Shown piece after piece: positions 1 through 7,912 of a stretch of 16,394 nt of DNA. Each line of letters opens with the position of its first letter. Positions within the stretch are counted from its first letter, which is position 1. The notes beneath the pieces were generated by a model. That model searched no databases and had not been told where the DNA came from. It saw nothing but the letters and a program-made list of their open reading frames with translations. Source of the stretch: Proteobacteria bacterium UBA2133. GTDB lineage: Bacteria; Pseudomonadota; Gammaproteobacteria; Arenicellales; UBA868. A program made the translations under genes and the position numbers. The stretch covers positions 3,392 through 19,785 of the forward strand of contig DCXP01000065.1 in the NCBI GenBank assembly GCA_002327725.1, in the 5' to 3' direction.

Positions 1-876
1 GTGACCTACAACATTCAGTTCGGCCAGGGCCGTGATGGCAAGGTAGACATCAGCCGAATCGTGGATGCAGTTCAGGGGGCAGATGTTATTGCCCTGCAGG
101 AGGTTGACCGGTTCTGGGCGCGCTCACAGATGGCCGACCAGGTTGATGTTCTGGTGAATGCATTTCCCGGCTACGACCATGCTTTCGGTGCAGGCGTCGA
201 TCAGGCGACAGGGGGCCATGGAGCAGACGGTCGGCCCCAGCGGCGCCAGTTCGGTAACCTGTTTTTGAGCCGTGAGCCGATCGAATACTGCCGTCATCAT
301 CTGCTGCCGAAAAGCGCGAGCATTGGCCCCTTGAGTATCCAGCGTACCGCACTGGAGTGTGCCGTGACCTTTTCCGGCACCCGCATCCGTTTTATCAATA
401 CGCATCTTACGCATCTTTGCTCCGAGACCCGTGTGCCGCAGGTCAAGGAGTTGCTGCGTATCCATAAACAAGCACCGCATGAAGGCCTGCCGGTGTGCGG
501 GGCGATCGAGGTCAATCCGCTTCGCGACGGCGGCAATTACTGGGCGGAGGGGCTGATGTCCGAAGGTGTATCCGCGAATGCCATCATGCTTGGCGACTTC
601 AACTGCACACCCGGTGCGCCAGAGTACGAACTCATCACCGGCCCGATCTCACCTTACGGCGGTCGGGTGACCCATCCTCTGGGCTTTGTGGATGGCTGGG
701 GCTACGCCGGGGGAGATCCCGACGGGGGCTTTACCGCTGATGTCAAAAAAGAACCCGCGCGCCTGGACTACGTGTTTGTCAGCGCCGGGTTGCGTGAACG
801 CATTGCAAAGTGCTGGGTCGATGACTCAGCACAAGGTTCCGACCATCAGCCTGTCTGGCTGGAACTCGCCGACTGA
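1..876 (+). CDS. Endonuclease/exonuclease/phosphatase family protein, 5' partial
   Basis: This is a metal-dependent phosphoesterase of the EEP (DNase I / exonuclease III-like) superfamily; the substrate cannot be told from sequence. Family motifs appear in order: TYNIQ (Asn4), ALQEVD (metal-binding Glu34), NTHLTHL (His135), GDFN (Asp199, Asn201), DYVFVS (Asp256) and GSDHQPVW (Asp281-His282). All the expected catalytic residues are therefore present. The reading frame is open at base 1. The GTG there is probably an internal valine, because family members normally have several residues before the TYNI strand; the true start lies outside the window. About 60 residues separate the NTHL and GDFN motifs, including a loop rich in Gly, Asn and charged residues (about 155-192), which is longer than in simple family members. 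No signal peptide can be judged. The last 31 bases overlap the end of the convergent RND gene. The family call is firm; the biological role is unknown. Confidence 0.86.
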   Translation: MTYNIQFGQGRDGKVDISRIVDAVQGADVIALQEVDRFWARSQMADQVDVLVNAFPGYDHAFGAGVDQATGGHGADGRPQRRQFGNLFLSREPIEYCRHHLLPKSASIGPLSIQRTALECAVTFSGTRIRFINTHLTHLCSETRVPQVKELLRIHKQAPHEGLPVCGAIEVNPLRDGGNYWAEGLMSEGVSANAIMLGDFNCTPGAPEYELITGPISPYGGRVTHPLGFVDGWGYAGGDPDGGFTADVKKEPARLDYVFVSAGLRERIAKCWVDDSAQGSDHQPVWLELAD

Positions 877-3800
877 TCGTCAATTGTTTCTGCCCCGATT
901 TGCCGTTGTCGTGCGAAAACCGAGCGCTCGTAGATCGTCAGCAATGACGGCACCAGGAACAGCACCAGCAGCGTGGCAAAGGCGAGGCCAAAGGCGATAG
1001 AGGTCGCCATCGGGATCAGAAACTGTGCCTGCAGCGAGGTTTCAAAGAGCAGTGGTGTCAGCCCGGCGATGGTGGTTAATGAGGTCAGGAGTACTGCGCG
1101 GAGCCGCTGGCAGGCGGCTTCAACCACGGCGCGCTCGACAGTCATACCTTCTCGCCGTAACTCCTTGTAGAACGTGACCAGAATGATCGAGTCATTGATG
1201 ACAATTCCGGAGAGGCCGAAAAAGCCGAACATGGAGAGGATCGTGAGGTCGATCCCCATCAGTACGTGACCCCAGATGGCACCGATGAGGCCGAAGGGGA
1301 TGACCACCATAACCAACAGCGGCCAGCCATAGGATCCGAATACCCAGGCCAGCACCAGATAAATCAGGATCAGCGCCACCAGGGCGCCGCGTTTCATGTC
1401 GGCCAGCGTTTCGCGCTGATCAGCCTGGCGGCCCTCAAAGGAAAACTTCACGCCATGGCGGGCTTCAAGCCCGGCCAGGGTATGCGCTTTCAGGTTGGCG
1501 ATAATGCGGTTGTCGTTGTTGACGGTGTCGTCGACGTCGCCGGTAACTGTTACTGCCAGTTTGCCCTCGACATGGCGGATTGAGTCAAAGCCCCTTCGCG
1601 GTGTCATACTGACGACATTATCGAACGGCACCGCGCCGCCGCCCGGCAGCATCACTTCGAATTCTTCCAGGCTGTTGATGCGGTTACGCTCGCTGTCCGG
1701 CAGCATCACGCGCACTTCGACTTCGTCTCCGTTATCCGCCATTACCTGCACCAACCGGCCTTCATATCCTGCCCGCAACTGCCGGCCCAGGTTCTCGACG
1801 GAAAGCCCCAGCGATTCCCCGGTCGGTGTCAGGCGAAGAATCCGCTGCTCACGCCCGTAGGGCATGTTGTCCTCAACACCCGAGACGCCGGGGATCTCAC
1901 TCAGGGTGTTCTTAAGATCGATCGCGGCAGATTTGACGCTCTCAAGATCCGGCCCAATGATGCGGGCCTCCAGGTCCTGCCCGGGCGGCCCCGCGGTAGG
2001 CTCTTTGATGGAGAGGTTTTCTAGCCCGGGGGCTTTGGGGATCCGGGCGTGCCACTCACTGATGAATTGCCGGTTGCGCACCGACCTTTCGTCCGGCTTG
2101 ACCAGTTCCACCAGCACCGAGCCGATGTTGTCGCTGCGCCGCCTTTCCCAGTCGCCGCTTTCGCCAAGACCCTTGCGCGAGATGGCGGTCCGTACCAGTC
2201 CTCCGCCAAGGTGTGCGTCGGTATCCCACGCGGCCTGTTCGATCTCTCCAAGGTATTGCGCGACCTGCGTCTCCGGAGTGCCCGAGACAAAATCCACGTT
2301 GGCGAACAGGATAGGCCCCTCTGCCACGGGGAAAAAATTAAAGGCAATCCGGCCTCCCGCGACCCATCCGAAGGTGCTCGTCAGGATCGCAATCGCCAGC
2401 GCCACGGTCACCCAGCGCAGGCGAATGCCGGCGGTCACCAGCGGTCGGAAAATCCGGTCACGGAACCGCTCAAAACCGGCATCCAGCTTCTTGCGCAGAC
2501 CCTTGGGCCGGTAACGCCCCATGCGCGCAAAGGTGCCCCGAAGATGACCCGGCAGCACCAGAAAGGATTCGACCAGCGACGCGAGAATGACACAGATGAC
2601 GACAATCGGGATCGTGCGCAGTATGGAGCCGATGATTCCGCCGATCAGCAGCAGCGGTATAAAGGCGGCAATGGTTGTCAGCGAAGAGGACACAACCGGC
2701 GCGAGCATCCGCCGCGCGCCGCCCTCCACCGAGGTCAGCGCGTCCTCACCCCGCTCAAAATGGGTGACTGCATCCTCTCCGACGACGATCGCATCATCGA
2801 CAATGATGCCGAGTGTCATGATGAGCCCGAACAGGCTGATCATGTTCACCGAGCCGCCGTATAGGTACAAAACCCCAAGCGCAGCGAGAAAAGAAGTGGG
2901 AATGCCGACAGTGACCCACCCGGCTGCCGGCGCATTCAGGAAAAAGTACAGAATCAGGATCACCAGCACCAGTCCCGAGAGCCCGTTCTTCAGCAGCAGC
3001 TGGACGCGATCCTGAATGTACTCCCACCTTTCATCGTAGATATGCACTCTGATCCCTGGGGGCAGGCTGGGGCGGGTCTCTTCCACCCAACTGCGCAGAA
3101 TCCGGGCTGACTCCAGGCTGTCTGCATCGCGGGTCCGGGAAAGCCGCATCTCGACCGCAGGCCGGCCGCGAAAACTGACCTCGGTCTGCGCGCTTTTCGG
3201 ACGCCGGCTGATGGTCGCGATGTCGCCCAGCGTCAGCAGTCTGCCGTCCTGGGCCACAATCACCGGCAGGTCGGCAAAGGCAAACTCGTGCCGGCGCTGG
3301 TCCTTGAATCGCAACTGCAGGGCGGACTCACCGCGCCCGATTATCCCGACCGGCAGGTCACGGGATGCGGCAGCGATCTTTCGGCTGATCTCTTCCAGCG
3401 ACAGGCCAAGTTCGCGCAGAGTGCCCGGGGCAATCTGGATGGCGATCTCCTCTTCGGGGAGTCCGAAAATCCGGATGTGGGAAATCCCTCTTTCTAGAAG
3501 TTCCCGTTCGAACTGGTTCACTAGGGCACGCAGCCCCCGTGGGTCGTTCGGCCCGCTGACCAGAAGGCTCGCCACAAGTTCGTGGTTGCTGATGCGCGAG
3601 ATCTCAGGACTTTCCGATCCGTCGGGCAGGCTGGTGACCAGATCGACCCGCTCTTTGACGTCATCCAGTGCCGGACCCATGTCAGTGTTCTCGCGAAACT
3701 CCAGCGTGATCAGTGACTGGCTGTCAACAGACAGCGAGGCGAGTTCCTTGACGTTTTCGATGCCCTTGAGTTCACGCTCCAGCGGTTCGGTAACCAGGGT

Positions 3801-3986
3801 CTCAAGATCTTCCGCGCTTGCGCCGGGCCAGGCAACCCGGACCGAGACAAAGTCAATATCAAAACTCGGGAAGAACTGGGTGTTGAGTTGAGACAGTCCC
3901 CACAGCCCGGATATCATCATCATCGCCATCAACAGATTGGCCGCCACCGGATGGCGGGCGAAGACGGCGAGCACGTTGTTCTTCAC
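846..3986 (-). CDS. RND family efflux transporter, inner-membrane subunit (AcrB/HAE1-like)
   Basis: Proton-driven inner-membrane pump subunit that would work with the adaptor encoded just upstream and an outer-membrane channel encoded elsewhere. The 1046-residue length is typical of the family. The N-terminus has the usual FARHPVAANLL start followed by TM1 and a periplasmic domain. TM2-TM6 cluster around residues 335-475, and a second periplasmic domain precedes TM8-TM12 in the last 180 residues. The TM4 motif GIIVDDAIVV carries the paired aspartates Asp397-Asp398 of the proton relay. In TM10 the motif is GIVINDSIILV (Asn931-Asp932), where AcrB has a lysine (Lys940), so the relay differs from classical AcrB. 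The start is GTG at 3986, eight bases after the adaptor's stop, without a clear Shine-Dalgarno sequence; the family-like N-terminus supports it. Substrates (drugs, detergents, lipids) cannot be assigned. The heavy-metal (CusA) type is not favoured. Confidence 0.94.
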   Translation of the reverse strand: MKNNVLAVFARHPVAANLLMAMMMISGLWGLSQLNTQFFPSFDIDFVSVRVAWPGASAEDLETLVTEPLERELKGIENVKELASLSVDSQSLITLEFRENTDMGPALDDVKERVDLVTSLPDGSESPEISRISNHELVASLLVSGPNDPRGLRALVNQFERELLERGISHIRIFGLPEEEIAIQIAPGTLRELGLSLEEISRKIAAASRDLPVGIIGRGESALQLRFKDQRRHEFAFADLPVIVAQDGRLLTLGDIATISRRPKSAQTEVSFRGRPAVEMRLSRTRDADSLESARILRSWVEETRPSLPPGIRVHIYDERWEYIQDRVQLLLKNGLSGLVLVILILYFFLNAPAAGWVTVGIPTSFLAALGVLYLYGGSVNMISLFGLIMTLGIIVDDAIVVGEDAVTHFERGEDALTSVEGGARRMLAPVVSSSLTTIAAFIPLLLIGGIIGSILRTIPIVVICVILASLVESFLVLPGHLRGTFARMGRYRPKGLRKKLDAGFERFRDRIFRPLVTAGIRLRWVTVALAIAILTSTFGWVAGGRIAFNFFPVAEGPILFANVDFVSGTPETQVAQYLGEIEQAAWDTDAHLGGGLVRTAISRKGLGESGDWERRRSDNIGSVLVELVKPDERSVRNRQFISEWHARIPKAPGLENLSIKEPTAGPPGQDLEARIIGPDLESVKSAAIDLKNTLSEIPGVSGVEDNMPYGREQRILRLTPTGESLGLSVENLGRQLRAGYEGRLVQVMADNGDEVEVRVMLPDSERNRINSLEEFEVMLPGGGAVPFDNVVSMTPRRGFDSIRHVEGKLAVTVTGDVDDTVNNDNRIIANLKAHTLAGLEARHGVKFSFEGRQADQRETLADMKRGALVALILIYLVLAWVFGSYGWPLLVMVVIPFGLIGAIWGHVLMGIDLTILSMFGFFGLSGIVINDSIILVTFYKELRREGMTVERAVVEAACQRLRAVLLTSLTTIAGLTPLLFETSLQAQFLIPMATSIAFGLAFATLLVLFLVPSLLTIYERSVFARQRQIGAETIDDQSASSSQTG

Positions 3987-3994
3987 CGTGGTAC

Positions 3995-5242
3995 TTAGTC
4001 GCGCAGCGAAATGATTTCGACGCTGAGGCCCTCGACGGCGTTGGGCAGCTGGCTCGCCAGCAGGGTATCTCCTGCTTTAAGCGCGTTGCCCCGGAAGAGG
4101 CTCCAGCTTCCCCATTCACCGTTTCGGTATCCGCCGACACGCTGGAGTCGAACGCGTTCGAGCCGGTCGTCACGAATCCGGTAGGCCGAGTCCGTGCCAT
4201 AAATCGCGGTGGCCGGTAAAGCGAAGACCCCACGTTGGGGGGGCAGGGTGACCAGCACGGCCATGGTCCTGCCGAGTTCCAGCGGCGGCCGATCCTGCGC
4301 AAACCTGAAGAACGCATCGACGCCGCCCTCTCCAGCCTCGATTTTTGCCGAAAGCCGCGCCAGCTCAAGCGCAAACGCCGATCCATCCATCATCACGATG
4401 GCGTCGATGGTGATGCCTGCGCCAAGGCTCTCGCGGATTACGGCCAGATGACGGTTGGGTACCTGGGCCCGGATTTCGGTTGCGGTGATGTCAAACAGGT
4501 CAACGAGGCGGTCCCCGGGATGAACGCGGTCTCCCGGTGACACGTGTACTGCGGTGATCCGCCCGGTAAACGGGGCGATCACCCGCGTACGCTCAAGATC
4601 TCTTGCTGCCCGGTCTCGTTGCGCCGTGGCCTGTCGTTGCCGCGCCTGTAACTGGGCCAGACGGGGAGGATGGTCTTCAATGGCATACTGCCGGCTCGAA
4701 AGACTCAGCGTCTGCCGCGCGACCGCTTCACGGGCATTGTCGACATTCGCCTGTGATCCCGCCTGGGTCTGCGCCAGTTTTTCAGCGCGTTGAAGCGCGC
4801 TCTGGGCCAGCGCCAGCAGCTGTTCCTCTTGTGCAAGCGCACTGAGGTCATTGCGGTATCGGCTGTTTTCGCTTTCGCTGCGGGCTTCAATTTCAGCAAG
4901 CTCGGCCTGTCGCTGCGCCAGCGCGAGTTTTGCGTCGACGTCATCCAGTTGCAGCAGCAGCTCGCCCTTATTGACGGCCTGGCCCACCAGAGCGAAGGAG
5001 GACCTGACATCAGTTGACAGTGCTGAGCGGATTCGTGACTCGGTAGGGGATTCGACCCGACCGTAAAGTCGTACCGTCGGGCGCAACTCACGGAACTGAA
5101 CACGCACAGCCTCTACCGGCCAGCGGCGTTCGGTGACGACCGTTGGTACATTTTCAGGGCCTGAGGATTTGAGCTGCATAAAGAGCGCAACACCAGCACC
5201 CACGAGCAGCAGTGGCAGCAGAAAACGAAAGGTTCGTGGCAT
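3995..5242 (-). CDS. RND periplasmic adaptor (HlyD/AcrA-type membrane fusion protein)
   Basis: Periplasmic adaptor subunit that bridges the RND pump and an outer-membrane channel. The N-terminus has one hydrophobic segment (about residues 6-22) that acts as an anchor or uncleaved signal; there is no lipobox cysteine. The two lipoyl half-domains are recognisable as VNKGELLLQLDD (about 90-101) and ITAVHVSPGDRVHPGD (about 229-244). They flank a long Ala/Gln/Arg/Glu-rich helical hairpin (about 102-220) that should form a coiled coil. The beta-barrel and membrane-proximal domains follow up to residue 415. The ATG start has no strong ribosome binding site. A TACAAT-like -10 element lies about 30 bp upstream (5271-5276, minus strand) but without a good -35. 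The gene is first in an operon with the RND subunit (8-bp gap). Family assignment is firm; the transported substrate is unknown. Confidence 0.91.
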   Translation of the reverse strand: MPRTFRFLLPLLLVGAGVALFMQLKSSGPENVPTVVTERRWPVEAVRVQFRELRPTVRLYGRVESPTESRIRSALSTDVRSSFALVGQAVNKGELLLQLDDVDAKLALAQRQAELAEIEARSESENSRYRNDLSALAQEEQLLALAQSALQRAEKLAQTQAGSQANVDNAREAVARQTLSLSSRQYAIEDHPPRLAQLQARQRQATAQRDRAARDLERTRVIAPFTGRITAVHVSPGDRVHPGDRLVDLFDITATEIRAQVPNRHLAVIRESLGAGITIDAIVMMDGSAFALELARLSAKIEAGEGGVDAFFRFAQDRPPLELGRTMAVLVTLPPQRGVFALPATAIYGTDSAYRIRDDRLERVRLQRVGGYRNGEWGSWSLFRGNALKAGDTLLASQLPNAVEGLSVEIISLRD

Positions 5243-5322
5243 CAGTATGGGCTAAAGCAAAAGCCAGACTATTGTAACGGTTGCCGTGAACGGCCTGTGC
5301 ATGGGTTCTGCCGGGATTCCGG

Positions 5323-6156
5323 TCAGTACTTCTGTGCGGATGAGAAAGTCAGTTGCCCGACGTTTGCACGCTCGGCGTCATGGCGGCGCATGAAGGACTC
5401 AAGTCTGCCGGCTTCGGCGTGGTGTTGCGCTTCGTTAAGCGCTTTTTCGAGTTCGTCTGGTGTCGCCAGCGCCCATATGGAATCACCGCTGCGCCAGTCT
5501 GGGTCAAAAACACCCTCGGCCCTGAAGTAGGCCGAATCCTGCATCACGATCTCAGGGGCCACGGTGTGTTTTGCCGGGCTAAAGCCGGCTGCTTCGAGCA
5601 GCTCGCCCAGAACTTGCAGGTCGCAGGTGCGCCGGCAGATACGCTCGATGGCGCCCGGGATCAACTGATAGAACCAGAACCCCGATCTCAGCTGTGTGTG
5701 GCTGCAACTGTTGATGACCAGCATGCTCCCCGGTTTCAGTACCCGCGCGAATTCAGCGAAGATCCGCTGATGCGCGGGCCAGCCTTGGGTCGGATCATCT
5801 GCCACGTGATGCAGCACCTGGTTGACCATGACGGCGTCAATGCTCTGGCTGTCTATCGGCAACGCATCAAGAGAGGCCTGGTGAAAGACAAGGCGTCCTG
5901 ATCCGGTTGCACCGCGCAGTTTATCCCTGGCGGTGCTCAGCATATCTTGGTTCAGATCGACCGCCGTGATTTGCGCAATGTCATTGACGAGGGCCGCGGT
6001 GTATTGCCCCGTCCCGCACCCTGCGTCAAGCAGCACCTGGGATTCGAGCGGGACCGTATTTCTCGACAGGGCCTCGCGGATGATCTCCACTCCCTGCGCC
6101 GCTCGGGTCCTGTCGTAACTCGCGCTGGTTCGGGAATAGTCTTCGTAGCTGCTCAT
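5323..6156 (-). CDS. Class I SAM-dependent methyltransferase
   Basis: A Rossmann-fold methyltransferase using S-adenosylmethionine; the acceptor is unknown. From the ATG at 6156 (277 aa) the SAM-binding motif I, LLDAGCGTGQY, lies at about residues 42-52. The acidic residue that contacts the ribose follows in AVDLN (Asp67), motif II/III is SIDAVMVNQVLHHV (about 105-118), and ARVLKPGSMLVI (about 137-148) is the usual post-motif strand. The arrangement resembles the Methyltransf_11/25 group. The C-terminal 90 residues are a variable substrate domain without recognised motifs. The frame is open further to a GTG at 6183 (nine more residues). Neither start has a Shine-Dalgarno sequence; the ATG was chosen because SSYEDYSRTSASYD is a typical start for this group. 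It is transcribed in the same direction as the RND operon (80-bp gap to the adaptor) and divergently from the SRAP gene. It lacks the cysteine pattern of arsenite methyltransferase. Confidence 0.82.
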   Translation of the reverse strand: MSSYEDYSRTSASYDRTRAAQGVEIIREALSRNTVPLESQVLLDAGCGTGQYTAALVNDIAQITAVDLNQDMLSTARDKLRGATGSGRLVFHQASLDALPIDSQSIDAVMVNQVLHHVADDPTQGWPAHQRIFAEFARVLKPGSMLVINSCSHTQLRSGFWFYQLIPGAIERICRRTCDLQVLGELLEAAGFSPAKHTVAPEIVMQDSAYFRAEGVFDPDWRSGDSIWALATPDELEKALNEAQHHAEAGRLESFMRRHDAERANVGQLTFSSAQKY

Positions 6157-6242
6157 GAACTGAAGTAGTATTGCCTGAGACACTGCAATCTAGTTGACTC
6201 GGCAAATGAAGACAACGAGACCCGTGCAGCTGCGTACCCGGG

Positions 6243-6926
6243 ATGTGCGGCCGGTTTGACCGCCACCGGACGGTGGCCGGTTTTCTGGAAGTCATTGACG
6301 CGCCGGACCTCCCCGGTCAGGACACCGATCCGGTCGCCCCGAGTTACAACATAGCGCCGTCACAGCAGGCCGCGGTGGTGTGCGTTACCGATACCGGTCC
6401 CCGCCTTGCACCGCTGACCTGGGGATTCGTGCCGGCGTGGGCAAAAAATCCCAGGATGCCAAGACCCATCAATGCCAGAGCCGAGACGCTTGCGCAAAAG
6501 CCGATGTTCCGCGATGGGTTTCGCACCCGCCGCTGTCTGGTGCTCTGCGACGGCTACTATGAGTGGCAGCGCCGGGCAGACGGCTCCAAACAGCCCTTTC
6601 ATATCACACTCGAGGATGGTGCGCCTTTTGTGATGGCAGGCCTTTGGGCCCGCAACACGACCTTGACTGCCGAGGTCATAGAGAGTTTCTGTGTGATCAC
6701 AACCGAGGCCAGCGAGTTCTGTCGGGAAATACACCCGAGAATGCCGCTGATTCTAGAACGCACGCATCACCAGGAGTGGCTCAAAGCCTCTTCACTGGAC
6801 CTGGACACGGCAACTGCGATGCTTGAAACCTGTCCACAACCCTTGCACTTGTCGCCGGTCAGCCGCTTTGTCAACAGCCCGGCCAATGACGGTCCCGAGT
6901 GCATCTCGCCGATTCCCCAAGAATGA
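6243..6926 (+). CDS. yedK: SRAP domain protein, abasic-site DNA-protein crosslinker (YedK/HMCES family)
   Basis: Members of this family bind abasic sites in single-stranded DNA and shield them by forming a thiazolidine crosslink with the N-terminal cysteine. The 227-residue length is usual. The protein begins MCGRF, so Cys2 becomes N-terminal after methionine removal. The other active-site residues are in place: Asn77 in PINARAET, Glu107 in GYYEW and His164 in IHPRMP, matching Asn75, Glu105 and His160 of E. coli YedK. The motifs YNIAPSQ and LTWGFVPAWA are also diagnostic. The ATG start is fixed by the need for Cys2. No LexA-box-like sequence was seen in the 86-bp divergent region upstream. 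A TTGACT at 6194-6199 lacks a convincing -10. The stop overlaps the start of the next gene by four bases (ATGA), suggesting translational coupling. It probably acts in the cytoplasm at replication forks. Confidence 0.95.
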   Translation: MCGRFDRHRTVAGFLEVIDAPDLPGQDTDPVAPSYNIAPSQQAAVVCVTDTGPRLAPLTWGFVPAWAKNPRMPRPINARAETLAQKPMFRDGFRTRRCLVLCDGYYEWQRRADGSKQPFHITLEDGAPFVMAGLWARNTTLTAEVIESFCVITTEASEFCREIHPRMPLILERTHHQEWLKASSLDLDTATAMLETCPQPLHLSPVSRFVNSPANDGPECISPIPQE

Positions 6927-7849
6927 ACAGCATCATGGGTGCCACGAACACACAATCGATCTGTATTGTCGGGGGAGCGGGCTTTGTCGGGCGCCACCTC
7001 AGTGCACGGCTGCTGGCGCAAGGCCATCGTGTAACGATCTTCACCCGGCGGCTATCTGACGAACTCGCGGCGCGGTTGTCTCCGGCAGATGTCGTCGAGG
7101 TGGATACCGAGTCGGCCCGGGACTGTGTCAATGCCCTCTCCGGACATAGCGCGCTCATCAACCTTGCCGGGATTCTCCACGAGTCGCGCGCGCAGCGCTT
7201 CCAGTCCGTACATGCAGAATTGCCGGCGCGGCTGGTGCAAGCCTGCACCAGCGCCGGGGTCCAGCGCTACCTGCATATGAGCGCGCTACGGGCCGACATG
7301 AAAGACCCGCCGAGCGCCTATCTGAGATCAAAAGCGCGTGGTGAGGCGGCGCTGAACGCAGCGCCGGAGTCTCTGGCTGTCGATGTTTTCAGGCCCTCAA
7401 TCATTTTCGGCGCGGGCGATAACTTCTTCGGGCAGTTCGCCGGTATGCTGCCCTGGCTGCCGGTATTTCCGCTGGTGTGCCAGAGCGCAAAGTTCGCCCC
7501 GGTCTGGGTGGATGATGTGACCCAGGCCTTTGCCAGCGTACTGGCCGGGGACGCAGCTCCCGCGACCCGCCGCTCCCATGACCTGTGCGGCCCCAGAACC
7601 TATACCTTTCGCGAGTTGATCGAATTCACCGCCACGGCACTGGGAAAGCGCCGGCTGATCGTTGGTGTACCGGATTGGGCAGCCCGACTTCAGGGGCTTG
7701 TGCTGCAGCATTTTCCAGAGCCGCTTTTTACTCTCGACAACTACTACTCGCTTCAGGTGCCGAGCACCTGTGAGTGCAACGCGCTCTTGTCCCTCGGCAT
7801 CGAGCCGAGCACCCTTGAGACGGTAATGACGCCGTTACTCTCGAGTTGA
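6923..7849 (+). CDS. NDUFA9-like NAD(P)-binding SDR/epimerase-family protein
   Basis: Extended or atypical short-chain dehydrogenase/reductase resembling the 'complex I NDUFA9 subunit family' proteins of bacteria; no defined substrate. The dinucleotide-binding motif GGAGFVG sits at residues 17-23, after a short N-terminal tail. An NLAGIL segment follows at about 80-85, and the YxxxK pair is Tyr133/Lys137 in AYLRSK, preceded by HMSAL. The middle motif DVFRPSIIFGAGD is characteristic of the NDUFA9 group. At 308 aa the length is normal. The frame extends upstream to a GTG at 6899 inside the SRAP gene. The ATG at 6923 was chosen because it makes the common ATGA overlap with the SRAP stop; an in-frame ATG at 6935 is also possible. 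Whether it has any tie to complex I cannot be told. It converges on gpsA across a 63-bp gap with no clear terminator. Confidence 0.87.
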   Translation: MNSIMGATNTQSICIVGGAGFVGRHLSARLLAQGHRVTIFTRRLSDELAARLSPADVVEVDTESARDCVNALSGHSALINLAGILHESRAQRFQSVHAELPARLVQACTSAGVQRYLHMSALRADMKDPPSAYLRSKARGEAALNAAPESLAVDVFRPSIIFGAGDNFFGQFAGMLPWLPVFPLVCQSAKFAPVWVDDVTQAFASVLAGDAAPATRRSHDLCGPRTYTFRELIEFTATALGKRRLIVGVPDWAARLQGLVLQHFPEPLFTLDNYYSLQVPSTCECNALLSLGIEPSTLETVMTPLLSS

Positions 7850-7912
7850 GTCAGGAAAGCGCAGTCCGACGAGGCATGCTTGGGAGTTTCGCCGGCCGCT
7901 GTCTAGGGGCGA

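Noticed and set aside
1864..2864. Long plus-strand frames (216 and 271 residues) inside the RND gene
   Set aside because: Arg/Ser/Pro-rich, mutually overlapping shadows of the RND coding strand, with no domains or ribosome binding sites.
5323..6156. Methyltransferase as an arsenite methyltransferase partner of the ArsR regulator
   Set aside because: The conserved ArsM cysteines are missing, the genes are 4 kb apart on unrelated transcripts, and the ArsR protein lacks the arsenic motif.
6157..6242. LexA box for the SRAP gene
   Set aside because: No CTGT-N8-ACAG-like sequence is present in the divergent region; the TTGACT at 6194-6199 has no matching -10.
7850..7912. Bidirectional terminator between the SDR gene and gpsA
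   Set aside because: Only a 4-bp stem (AGGG/CCCT) could be drawn and there is no T-tract on either strand.
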